Positions 44,848-53,642 of a stretch of DNA of 60,288 bases are shown in pieces. Source of the DNA: Nocardiopsis sp. JB363 (GTDB lineage Bacteria > Actinomycetota > Actinomycetes > Streptosporangiales > Streptosporangiaceae); NCBI RefSeq assembly GCF_900143625.1, contig NZ_FRFF01000126.1, forward strand, positions 1-60,288, written 5' to 3'. The notes under the pieces were generated by a model. The model was not told the DNA's origin. It worked only from the letters and a program-made list of their open reading frames with translations, and ran no database searches. The stretch's first letter is position 1, and each line of letters opens with the position of its first letter. The translations under genes and the position numbers were made by a program.

Positions 44848-47800
44848 TTAGTCGACGAGGTAGTGGGCTTTGATGTAGGCGACGGTGGAGTTGTATGGTT
44901 CGCCCACGGGCTTCAAGGCGTATTTGCGGAAGACTGCGGCGGTGGCACGGCGGACGCCTCGGTTGCGTTCGTCGGCGTTGTCCCATGACTGGCTGAGGGT
45001 GCGGGTGACGACTTTGTCGATCTCCTCGGCCAGGTTCCGTTCGGTGACGGTGAGGCCGGACGGTGCGTGGTCATGGATGATCCGTGACAACACGCCCACG
45101 TGGTCATCGTCCAGGACAACGACGGCTTCGTTGGGGTGCTTCTCGGCATCTACGACGGCCTTGGCGACACGAAGTGCTTCGGACAAGAACGCCAACGCGT
45201 CCTGGGAGTTCTGGATGATCCGCTCCCGCAGCAGCCTGATCCGCTCCGCCAGGGCGGTGTACTTCGCTGACCCTGGTTCGACGCCCTTGTCGAGGGCGGC
45301 CTTGATACGGTCCAGGATCTCCGCTGCGGACGGCGGCGTCTTGTCCTCGCCGTCGTCCTTGCCGGGTTTGGGATGGACGAGAGTCAGCAACTCCTTCAGA
45401 ATGGCGATGCCCTGGGCGTCCAGCACCAGGGATTCCTCCTGAGATGCGGCCACAGAGAAGGAGTGGACGTGGGTGTTGATGATCCCCAGGACCATCGGCC
45501 CCAGCGCGCCCAATCGTTCCTTCCTTTCCTCGCCGGAGGACTTCTTGAACAGGGTCGTGTACACCGAACCGAACAGCCCGAAGCCGTCCCGATACTTGGC
45601 GATGCGCTTGTCAGTGCTGATGAGCGGATACAAGCGGGCCAGGAGCCGGAAGTCCTTACTGAACACCTCGACTGCGCCTTCGTTGCGGTCCAGGAAGGTG
45701 TTGATGGCGCGCACGGACTCGTAGCCGTGGACTGTGAGGTCCAGGTCCTCCACGTCAGCGAGGAGGTCTTCGATGCGGGCGAACGTGGTGCGGAACTCGG
45801 AAACCAGCTCGGACAGGGCGGTGACGAACCCACCGCCCTTGCTGCCGCCGTTCGCGGTGGGATCGACGACGGCTCGCTGGACCTCTTCGGCCAGGCCGAT
45901 GTAGTCCACGACCACGCCAGAGGTCTTCACATACCCGGTCGGGGAGACCCAGGTGCGGTTGGGTCGGGTGATGGTCTGGAACAGGTTGTGGGCCTTCAGC
46001 GGCTTGTCCAGGTACAGGACACCCTCGTTGGGAGCGTCAAACCCCGTCATCAACTTGGCGGTCACCACCAGGAAGCACAGGGGGTCGTCCGGGGCGAGGA
46101 AACGCCGCTTTTGCTCCTCTTCCTCGGCCTCTGAGAGCTGGAACTTCCGCATCGCGGGGTCTTCGCTCTTGGCATCGGAGACGGAGATGTTCACCTCAGC
46201 GGTGATCCGGTCATGCTTGCTGACCTCAGCGAGTACCTGAGAGGCCTCGAAGCCGGCTAGCAGCTCGTTGATCTTGTCCGTGTACGCCACGGCCATCTCA
46301 CGGTTGTACGCGACAACCTGCGCTTTGAGGCCGTTGCGGTAGGCGCCGGCCAAGTAGTGGTCCATGATGTCCTGACAAACCGCGCCGATACGATCGGGGT
46401 TGGCGAACACCGAGGTCAGACGACCAAACTTGCGGGACAATGCCTCACGATCAGGATCGTCGAGATCGAAGTCGTCGGCGAACTGATCAAACTCGGCCTG
46501 CAACTCCTGGTCGTTCATCTCGAACAGGACCGGGTGCGGATCCAGCATGACCGGGACGGTCGCCTCGTCCAACAAAGACCGGGACACCGAGTACCGGTGC
46601 AGCACCCGCCCCGGGTCCTCCTGGTCACCAAACAGGGCGAAAGTGTCGGTGGACAAGTTCTTGACAGGGCTGCCGGTCATGCCGAAGAACTTCGCGTTTG
46701 GCAGTGCCGCGCGCATCCGCCCGGCCAGGGACGCATCCCGGGTGGACTGGGTGCGGTGGGCCTCGTCCACCAACACGATGATGTTACCCCGCCTCGACAG
46801 ATTCTTACCGGCATCGGCGAACTTGTGGACAGTCGTGGAGATGACACCGCGCACATCGTCGGACAACAGCGAACGCAACTCCCGACCGGTCGAGGGCTGG
46901 TGGAAGTAGGCGTCTCCCATCGCGGAGGTGAAGACTCCGGAGGTCTGCCGGACGAGTTGGAGCCGGTCTGAGAGCAGGATGATCGTGGGCGAGTCAGTGC
47001 GGGCATCGGCCAACAAAAGGGAGGCAGTGAACACCATCAGCAGCGTCTTCCCGCTGCCTTGGTGGTGCCAGATCAACCCTTTCCGGCCGCCAGCGAGGAC
47101 CCGCTCGTGGATCAAGTGGGCGGCTTCCAACTGCGGGTAGCGGGGCAGGTACTTCTTATCCGCCCCACCACCGGAGGTGTCGAAAAGGGCGAAGTTGGCG
47201 AGCATGTCCAGGATCGTGGCCGGATTGAGCAACAACTCGACCGAGCGTTGCACGTCGGCCTGCCCGGACAGGTTCTCGTCGTCGGAAGTGGAGCGGAAGG
47301 GCTGCCACAGGTTCGTGGGCGCCCCGGCGGCACCGAACCGCAGCTTCAGCCCGTCCGAGGCGATGGCGAAAACGTTGGGGGTGAAGAACCAGGGGTACTC
47401 GGTGGCGTACACGTTGTTGATCTCGCGTGCGGCATCGGCCCACGCGGACTTCGCGGTCGGGGACTTCACCTCGACTACGACCAGGGGCAGGCCGTTAATC
47501 CAGTACACGAGGTCGAACCGGCGGGAGGGCTTGCCGGGCACGGAGATGGACACCTCGTCCGAGACGATGAGGGTGTTGGCGGTCGGGTGCTCGAAGTCGA
47601 TGACCTTCAGGGCGTGCCACGTACCCTCGGAGTCTCGAAACTCCTTGTGCCCACGCAGCAGGTGCAGCACCTGCTCGTTGGCCCGTACCAACCCGCCTTC
47701 GACGGCGTTGACCGTAGCGACGATCTCCTCGACCACGGTGTCCACAGCGAATCCGGCGATCACTCCGGGGTTGAGTCGGATGAGGGCTTCCCGAAGAGGC

Positions 47801-47925
47801 CCGGAGACCACCGTCTGAGTGGTCTCACGGGCCAGCGACCTGCCCGCAGTGAACTCCCAGCTCATGGGGAGAGACCACTGGATCATCAGATTCTGAAATT
47901 CACGCTCCTGAATGCCCTTCGCCAC
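44848..47925 (-). CDS. hsdR: Type I restriction endonuclease subunit R
   Basis: A 1,025-aa motor and nuclease subunit starting MAKGIQEREFQNLMIQWSLP. The N-terminal PD-(D/E)XK-type region includes FDLVYWINGLPLVVVEVKSP. Helicase motifs are GLIWHHQGSGKTLLMVFTAS (Walker A, about residue 290), VLVDEAHRTQSTRDASLAGR (DEAH, about 385) and VTAKLMTGFDAPNEGVLYLD. It cuts unmodified DNA after ATP-driven translocation as part of the HsdR2M2S complex. It lies downstream of hsdS by 3 bp on the same strand and appears complete. Confidence 0.95.
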   Translation of the reverse strand: MAKGIQEREFQNLMIQWSLPMSWEFTAGRSLARETTQTVVSGPLREALIRLNPGVIAGFAVDTVVEEIVATVNAVEGGLVRANEQVLHLLRGHKEFRDSEGTWHALKVIDFEHPTANTLIVSDEVSISVPGKPSRRFDLVYWINGLPLVVVEVKSPTAKSAWADAAREINNVYATEYPWFFTPNVFAIASDGLKLRFGAAGAPTNLWQPFRSTSDDENLSGQADVQRSVELLLNPATILDMLANFALFDTSGGGADKKYLPRYPQLEAAHLIHERVLAGGRKGLIWHHQGSGKTLLMVFTASLLLADARTDSPTIILLSDRLQLVRQTSGVFTSAMGDAYFHQPSTGRELRSLLSDDVRGVISTTVHKFADAGKNLSRRGNIIVLVDEAHRTQSTRDASLAGRMRAALPNAKFFGMTGSPVKNLSTDTFALFGDQEDPGRVLHRYSVSRSLLDEATVPVMLDPHPVLFEMNDQELQAEFDQFADDFDLDDPDREALSRKFGRLTSVFANPDRIGAVCQDIMDHYLAGAYRNGLKAQVVAYNREMAVAYTDKINELLAGFEASQVLAEVSKHDRITAEVNISVSDAKSEDPAMRKFQLSEAEEEEQKRRFLAPDDPLCFLVVTAKLMTGFDAPNEGVLYLDKPLKAHNLFQTITRPNRTWVSPTGYVKTSGVVVDYIGLAEEVQRAVVDPTANGGSKGGGFVTALSELVSEFRTTFARIEDLLADVEDLDLTVHGYESVRAINTFLDRNEGAVEVFSKDFRLLARLYPLISTDKRIAKYRDGFGLFGSVYTTLFKKSSGEERKERLGALGPMVLGIINTHVHSFSVAASQEESLVLDAQGIAILKELLTLVHPKPGKDDGEDKTPPSAAEILDRIKAALDKGVEPGSAKYTALAERIRLLRERIIQNSQDALAFLSEALRVAKAVVDAEKHPNEAVVVLDDDHVGVLSRIIHDHAPSGLTVTERNLAEEIDKVVTRTLSQSWDNADERNRGVRRATAAVFRKYALKPVGEPYNSTVAYIKAHYLVD

Positions 47926-47928
47926 AGA

Positions 47929-49116
47929 TCAGAACTCCAATTCAGCGGACTTGATGTCGATGGTGCGGTCCAGCAGCCCCGACAGGAGCCTGGCACGGAC
48001 GTTGCGGAGCCGGTCGGCTTCGGCGCGGATCGTAGTGGCCTGCGCCTCCATCGCGTCCAGTGCCTCCGCCGCCTGCTCCTGCTCAGGCCGAGATGGGACG
48101 GGAAGCGCCACCGACAGTAGCTGGTCGGGGTTGAGCCGCTTACGGCGCTGCACGGTTCCGACGACCCTGCTCTGCATCTCCGCCCACAGCCGAGGTGTTC
48201 GGCAGGCGTGCTTCATCCACTTTGGGGCGATGTCATCGGCAAGGGTGAAGGTCGGGAACTCGTTGCTTGCTACGAAGCCGTCGAACTCTGCGGGAACCAC
48301 GGTGATCGGTCCCTCCCAAGCAGTCAACTTTCGCATTACCACCTGGTTCGCCCGAAGGACATTCATTGCGGTGTACTCGGTATCTGCCCCGTCGAACACG
48401 TCCTTGTCTACGAGACCCTTGCCAGAATTGAGCACTCCGGCGAGATGGTAGGTAGTTCCCGATTCCATTGGCGTCCGAACGACATCGTGGTGCATCACGT
48501 CACCGAGGGCTCTGGTCTCGGCCTCGTCGCCTTGAGAAGTAAGCCAGAGCAGGGATGTTGCTGCCAGGTAGACGCCTTCCAGCGCGGCGGCCTCTGTGTC
48601 CAATGCAGTGATTTGGTCTTCTACCGTGCCAATGACCTCGACGATCTGCTCCTGCGCCAGCAACGGCGGCAGGACCACCGAGATGAGCGCGAGGCTCTTG
48701 GAGTTCAACGTCTTGCCCTTGACCGCGCGAGGTGCGTTCTCCATGAGGTCATGGGACTCCAGCCAGGCCGCAAGATACCGGTCATAGACTGTGGAACGGT
48801 CACGTGGATCAATGCGAACGATGGCCTCGTTCGGATAGACGTCCCGCTCAGCGAAGCCGACACGGCCGATGGTGAGCTTGAAGCTCATCAGCAATGAGCC
48901 AGCAGGGGCCAGCTTGGCCTTGCCGTCCGTGATTGCGGCACTAGTGACCCCTTCGCGCGTTGGGTTCACCGTCCATGACCGCTCAGGCATGTCTGCGATG
49001 GTGCAGAACGGGTACGTTGTGTCTGTTGTCCAGTAATCTGGGTTCTTACGGTCGGGCGTACGGCCAATCGAGAGGTCCGCGATTGCCCCAAGAGTGGTCT
49101 GCTCCCATTCACTCAT
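47929..49116 (-). CDS. hsdS: Type I restriction specificity subunit S
   Basis: A 395-aa protein starting MSEWEQTTLGAIADLSIGRT. Two target-recognition domains are separated by a coiled-coil (PPLLAQEQIVEVIGTVEDQI TALDTEAAALEGVY) and end with a second coiled-coil (RPEQEQAAEALDAMEAQATT IRAEADRLRNVRARLL). It reads the DNA sequence for the HsdM and HsdR subunits. It overlaps the hsdM stop by 8 bp. Specificity cannot be predicted by eye. Confidence 0.93.
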   Translation of the reverse strand: MSEWEQTTLGAIADLSIGRTPDRKNPDYWTTDTTYPFCTIADMPERSWTVNPTREGVTSAAITDGKAKLAPAGSLLMSFKLTIGRVGFAERDVYPNEAIVRIDPRDRSTVYDRYLAAWLESHDLMENAPRAVKGKTLNSKSLALISVVLPPLLAQEQIVEVIGTVEDQITALDTEAAALEGVYLAATSLLWLTSQGDEAETRALGDVMHHDVVRTPMESGTTYHLAGVLNSGKGLVDKDVFDGADTEYTAMNVLRANQVVMRKLTAWEGPITVVPAEFDGFVASNEFPTFTLADDIAPKWMKHACRTPRLWAEMQSRVVGTVQRRKRLNPDQLLSVALPVPSRPEQEQAAEALDAMEAQATTIRAEADRLRNVRARLLSGLLDRTIDIKSAELEF

Positions 49117-50686
49117 CGAATCCCCCGACCCCAGCTGCGTCGAGTACGTCGAGCATCCGCTGCTCTGTCTTCTGGCGCTCCGCTCGGGCGAGGTTGTACG
49201 CCTCGATCATGGTGCTGAGGTCTTCGGCCTCAGTAACGGCCTGCTTGATGTAGCGGCCGATGCTGAGGTCATACTCGTTCGCCATGATCTCTGAGGTGGG
49301 AACGAAGCGTGCGGAGAGGCCACCGTGACCATCCGGGTCTGCCGGGTTGCCAGCGGCATCGAAAGCCGAATGGTAGGTCTTTGCCGTATCTACGATGTCA
49401 GTGTCAGTCAGGACGTTGCGCTTCTTGGCCTTGGTGAACCGTTTGGAGGCGTCGACGAACAGCACACCGTCCTGTCGCTCCGGGGCCTTGGTACCGGGCG
49501 CTCGGAACACCAGGATCACTGTGGGGATGGTGGTGCTGTAGAAAAGGTTGGAGGGCAGCCCGATGACGGCTTCCAGGAGGTCGTCATCCAGGACACGCTG
49601 GCGGATGGTTGCTTCCTGGCCGCTGCGGAACAGAACGCCGTGGGGTAGGACGACACCGGCGCGGCCCTTCTTCGGGTTCATGCTGGCGATCATGTGCTGG
49701 ACGAACGCCCAGTCCGCCGATGACTGCGGGGCGACTCCGCCGATGGCGCGCGGGTCCTTGGCCCAGGGCTTCCACTTGAGGCTGTAGGGCGGGTTGGCGA
49801 CGATCACGTCGAACTGCGCCATGGATCCATCCGGCTTCTTGAAGCGCGGGTCCTTCAGAGTGTCGCCGACCTCGACCTGGAACTGGGTCAGGTTGTGCAT
49901 GAAGAGGTTCATGCGTGCTACACCGGCGGTGTCCGGTACGGCCTCCTGCCCGTGCAGGCGGAGGGTGTAGCCGCGGCCACCGCGCGCTTTCAGGAGGTTC
50001 GCCGAGGCGATAAGCATGCCGCCTGACCCGCAGGTGGGATCGTACACCGACTCGTAGCCCTTGGGGTCCAGGACCTCGATGATCAGCTCGACGACTTCGC
50101 GCGGGGTGAAGAACTGGCCCGCGCGAGTTCCTGATCCATCGGAGAACCGCTTCAGGAGATACTCGTACGCCCCGCCGAGCACGTCGTGGGACATGTTGCC
50201 CTCATGCATCTTCGGGGCGCGGTCCATCGCCTGCATGACCGAGGCCAACACATCTCCTGATAGCACTTCTTCAGAGGTCCAGGTCATGGACCCGAACAGT
50301 CGGGAGAACTTGTCAGGGTTGGCGGACTCGATGGCCTGCAGTGAGGCGCGAACACGCTGCCCGAGGCCGGGCTGGGTGATGGTGGCCAGGATGGACGCCC
50401 ATGAGGCGCGACGTTCCCGAACGGCGCCAGGATGGATGAACGGGATCTCGAACGATTGGTAGTCGCGGTACTCGATCTCCTGGGACTCCTCAGCGGAGAG
50501 AGCGCTCAAGACCTCGGCATTGTCTTTCAGGAACTCCTGGTGTTTGTGCTCCCAGGTGTCCGACAGGTACTTCCAGAACATGAGCGGGAAGACGACCGAG
50601 GAGTACTGCGCTTCGGGCATCGCCACGCGCAGCTCATCGGCGGCGTCCCACAACCGGCTCTCGATTTCCTGTTGTGTCACTGCCAT
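49109..50686 (-). CDS. hsdM: Type I restriction DNA methyltransferase subunit M
   Basis: A 525-aa N6-adenine methyltransferase starting MAVTQQEIESRLWDAADELR. It has motif I DPTCGSGGMLIASANLLKAR (about residue 215) and motif IV VIVANPPYSLKWKPWAKDPR (about residue 300), the NPPY signature, with HsdM N-terminal helices FPLMFWKYLSDTWEHKHQEF. First gene of the hsdM-hsdS-hsdR operon. Complete, so modification should be active. Confidence 0.95.
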   Translation of the reverse strand: MAVTQQEIESRLWDAADELRVAMPEAQYSSVVFPLMFWKYLSDTWEHKHQEFLKDNAEVLSALSAEESQEIEYRDYQSFEIPFIHPGAVRERRASWASILATITQPGLGQRVRASLQAIESANPDKFSRLFGSMTWTSEEVLSGDVLASVMQAMDRAPKMHEGNMSHDVLGGAYEYLLKRFSDGSGTRAGQFFTPREVVELIIEVLDPKGYESVYDPTCGSGGMLIASANLLKARGGRGYTLRLHGQEAVPDTAGVARMNLFMHNLTQFQVEVGDTLKDPRFKKPDGSMAQFDVIVANPPYSLKWKPWAKDPRAIGGVAPQSSADWAFVQHMIASMNPKKGRAGVVLPHGVLFRSGQEATIRQRVLDDDLLEAVIGLPSNLFYSTTIPTVILVFRAPGTKAPERQDGVLFVDASKRFTKAKKRNVLTDTDIVDTAKTYHSAFDAAGNPADPDGHGGLSARFVPTSEIMANEYDLSIGRYIKQAVTEAEDLSTMIEAYNLARAERQKTEQRMLDVLDAAGVGGFDE

Positions 50687-51059
50687 CAGTTGAGGGTGTC
50701 CTTGCTTGTCAAAGGGGGCGACCTGAAGTCCGTGGTGTTCCTTCTGGCGACCCTAATTTCGGGCGTGCCCGGCATATACAACCTGGGCGGTGTCCTGCTG
50801 GGTGAGTAAGCGGGGTGCCGCATCACCTGTGAGGGCGACTATCCAACGGTATCCCTCCCCAGAGTCACAAAAGATGGCAACAACGGATCCACGGCTGTGA
50901 CCGACACCCCCTGTGTAGAGCCTCTTCTCACTCCAGGGGCCTGCTCGCCTGGGCTACGTCGTGGAACTCCTCGACTAAGCACACACTGCGGCGGTCCCCG
51001 CCCAGGCTGGAAGCTCCTACCCGCAGATACTCAAGGTCAACAGCAGGCCCTCACACGTG
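50687..51059. other. Boundary region upstream of hsdM
   Basis: About 370 bp without an intact gene, separating the restriction operon from the plus-strand thiopeptide-type remnants. No inverted terminal repeat or integrase was seen. The hsdM promoter probably lies near 50700-50760. Confidence 0.4.
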
Positions 51060-51764
51060 GAAGACCTCGGCCCAGGCGACAGTATCCGGGATCAGCCCTC
51101 AGGTCGCTCAGGCGATGGCCCAGACGCTGGGTGATCAACGGTTCCACTTCCTGCGCAAGGACGGGGGACTGCGTCTGCGCACGGAACAATCCGTGTCTGA
51201 TGTTTTGGCTGCCTCGTCACCGAAGGAACCATCACCGGCTGGACCGGGGGCGTCTACGAGCCGGAGACCGAGGCCTTCGGCGGCACAGCGGGCATGGATC
51301 TCGCCCACGAACTGTTCTGCGCCGACAGCCGAGCAGCCCTCACCGAGACCGGCCAATCCGGCGGCAGAGAGCGCAGCATCCTGCTGATCGCCACCATGAT
51401 CCGAGCCACCGGGATGGACCCCTTCGAGGTCGGCGACGTGTGGGTCAAACTCTCAGCCATGCGCCGCCTGATGAACGTCGACGCCGCCCAACGACCCGAC
51501 ACCGAACCCGGCTGGGCCGAGCGCGTGGAGGCTTTCACCGACGCCGGTCACCAGCTACGCGACCTCTCCGCCCGCGGGCACCTCACGCGGGGTCTGAGCG
51601 CGGTCCTGGTCCACCACGCTATCTTCGCTTTCAACCGCGCCGGGGTGCCCCCCGACGAACAGGCAGCGGCGGCCTGGCTGGGCCACTATGTCGCCTTCGC
51701 CAACACCGAGGACGTTGCCGTGTCCACCCACCGCCCAGCCCTCTCAGCCTCTAACGTGACCCGA
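51060..51764 (+). pseudogene. Thiopeptide-type bacteriocin biosynthesis protein remnant (frameshifted)
   Basis: One frame carries TLGDQRFHFLRKDGGLRLRT, matching HPWFLMRKKGAWRCRI of the intact paralog at 10558-11376. After a frameshift near 51210 another frame continues TGWTGGVYEPETEAFGGTAG MDLAHELFCAD and DVWVKLSAMRRLMNVDAAQR through LSAVLVHHAIFAFNRAG, the C-terminal helices. It has no functional start and no break before PIMT copy 4. Nonfunctional. Confidence 0.7.
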
Positions 51765-52041
51765 ATGGAGAACACCCTGATTTCCACCACCGCCCCCGCC
51801 GACCTGCGCCACACGCTCGTGGGTCGCCTCGCCGACAACAACACCCTGCGCACCCCCGAGATCATCGACGCCTTCCAGAGCATCGAACGCCACCGCTTCC
51901 TCCCCGGCGTCGAGCTCCAGAAGACCTACGTTGAGGACGCCGTACCCATCAAGCATGACGAGACAGGCGAGATGATCTCCTGCATCTCCGCTCCCTCGAT
52001 CGTGGCCACGCAGCTGGAGCAACTGGGCGCCGAGCCCGGCC
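51765..52041 (+). pseudogene. PIMT-like methyltransferase, 5' remnant (copy 4)
   Basis: From ATG 51765 the frame reads MENTLISTTAPADLRHTLVG then FQSIERHRFLPGVELQKTYV EDAVPI and ISAPSIVATQLEQLGAEPG, the N-terminus of the FxLD-system methyltransferase. It stops resembling the family exactly before the SAM motif (VLEIGSGG); downstream sequence is unrelated. It is fused in frame to the thiopeptide-type remnant before it. Confidence 0.75.
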
Positions 52042-52209
52042 TCCAGGATCGTGTGGCCGCCCCGGGCATCGAGCGCCTGGAGCATGCTGACTACCAGGGA
52101 CGGTTGGCTGATGCTGGATGTCGGCAACCGGCCTCGCCCACCCTCCCCACTTCCAGTGATGCCTTCGACAGGACTGATCTTCGAGCGTGGCCGGGACGCT
52201 GGAGAAGCC

Positions 52210-53451
52210 ATGTCCCGTCACAAGTTGCTGGCCAAGCTTCGAACAACCGCGACGCGCGAACCCCACAGCGTGGCCCGCCGCGCCATCGCCACGCTCTCCC
52301 TGTGCAACCAGGTGATCCCCGAAGCTACCGATGGCCAGGCCCGCCTGGAGAGCCTGTTCCTCAGCAGCCTCGACCACCTGCACAAGGTCGAGCACCATGA
52401 GGACCCGCCCTTCGCGATCGAGCGATGCACCCCCGGCCACGATGCGCTCATCGTGCATATCGCCCGACCCCATCTGACCCAGGTCTTGAACGCCTGCCTG
52501 CCCTGCGCGGTCCCCGATCAGGACTTCATGGGAATCCCGGGCCTGAGAGTGCACAGGAGCGGTCGCTACCTCGTGCTGCACCACCTGAACCTGGCGGGAC
52601 GGATCCTGATCGAGGCTTCCCAACAACAGTGGATGTGGGCACACACGTGGCTGCGAACCGGCAGCCCCACGGGCACCGTGTGGCCCTGGGCGGAGAACCC
52701 CAAGAACCTGCTGCCCATCGAACACGACGCCCTCGCCTGGCGCGCACCGGCGCGTCCAGGACCGGTGGCGGCCGAAGCCGCCCAGCTGGGATCAGCGTTC
52801 CTACGACGTCTGGGACTGCTACGTGGCACACCCGTAAAAGGCTGTTGGCCCTTCTACAAGCTGTGGTCCAACCCCCGCTATACGCGTTCGGACGGATCGC
52901 GCTTGATGCACTTGGAATGGGGGAGTCACCCAGACGCGCAGGAGCTCGCCCGGATGCTGACCGACGCACGGTCAGCGATCGCCCTTCCCGCACACCTGCG
53001 CCAACGCACACAGGTCCACCCCACCACGGGGTGGGTGCGTCTCCACACCGCCTTGGGCAACCAGATCCTGTTGCGCCACAACCCCTTGGAGGACCTCGCG
53101 CTGCCTGGTGAGGTTGCGATCCCGGACCGCGGCCCTCACCGCCCACCCGTCCTGCGTCCAGCCCACGAGGAGGACTCCAGAGTCCTGGTCCAGGTCATCG
53201 ATGCCCTCACCGGCGAGTACGGACAGTTCACCACAGAAGAACTCCGCGTCACGCGTCGAGCTCAGGGCGGGTGGGACCTGTATCCGCCCACGACCGCTTT
53301 CGGGTACTTGGAGCATCTGCGTAAGTTGGCCTTCTCCCGCACCTACCCAGGGCTGTGGCCAGCGGATATCGAGGACACGGCGGTTTTCTACGACGGGCGC
53401 GAAGTCGTCCGGGTCAGGGGGGTCGACTTCGTGGTGCACCCTGCCTGCTGA
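52210..53451 (+). CDS. Hypothetical protein (413 aa)
   Basis: ATG 52210 has GGAGAAG 2 bases upstream, a good ribosome-binding site. The sequence is soluble alpha/beta with tryptophan-rich segments (GTVWPWAENPKNLLPIEHDA, GCWPFYKLWSNPRYTRSDGS) and ends EVVRVRGVDFVVHPAC. I do not recognise a family. No membrane segment or signal peptide. Its composition supports a real gene. It is followed by another large gene on the same strand about 190 bp later. Confidence 0.7.
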   Translation: MSRHKLLAKLRTTATREPHSVARRAIATLSLCNQVIPEATDGQARLESLFLSSLDHLHKVEHHEDPPFAIERCTPGHDALIVHIARPHLTQVLNACLPCAVPDQDFMGIPGLRVHRSGRYLVLHHLNLAGRILIEASQQQWMWAHTWLRTGSPTGTVWPWAENPKNLLPIEHDALAWRAPARPGPVAAEAAQLGSAFLRRLGLLRGTPVKGCWPFYKLWSNPRYTRSDGSRLMHLEWGSHPDAQELARMLTDARSAIALPAHLRQRTQVHPTTGWVRLHTALGNQILLRHNPLEDLALPGEVAIPDRGPHRPPVLRPAHEEDSRVLVQVIDALTGEYGQFTTEELRVTRRAQGGWDLYPPTTAFGYLEHLRKLAFSRTYPGLWPADIEDTAVFYDGREVVRVRGVDFVVHPAC

Positions 53452-53642
53452 CCCGTGCACATGTGCCGCGACTGGGATCCCGCCCCAAGTCAGGCCTCCG
53501 CGGGTGTGGGCTGGCTGGGAGCATGGAGGACTCCCGGCGCGATGTGCGCCGAACCGGGCAAAAAGCCGGTCCATTCCGGCCGCTCGCAGGATCCCAGGCC
53601 TGGACCGGCACTGCCTGCGCCGCAGGACCTTAGGCTGGTCCG

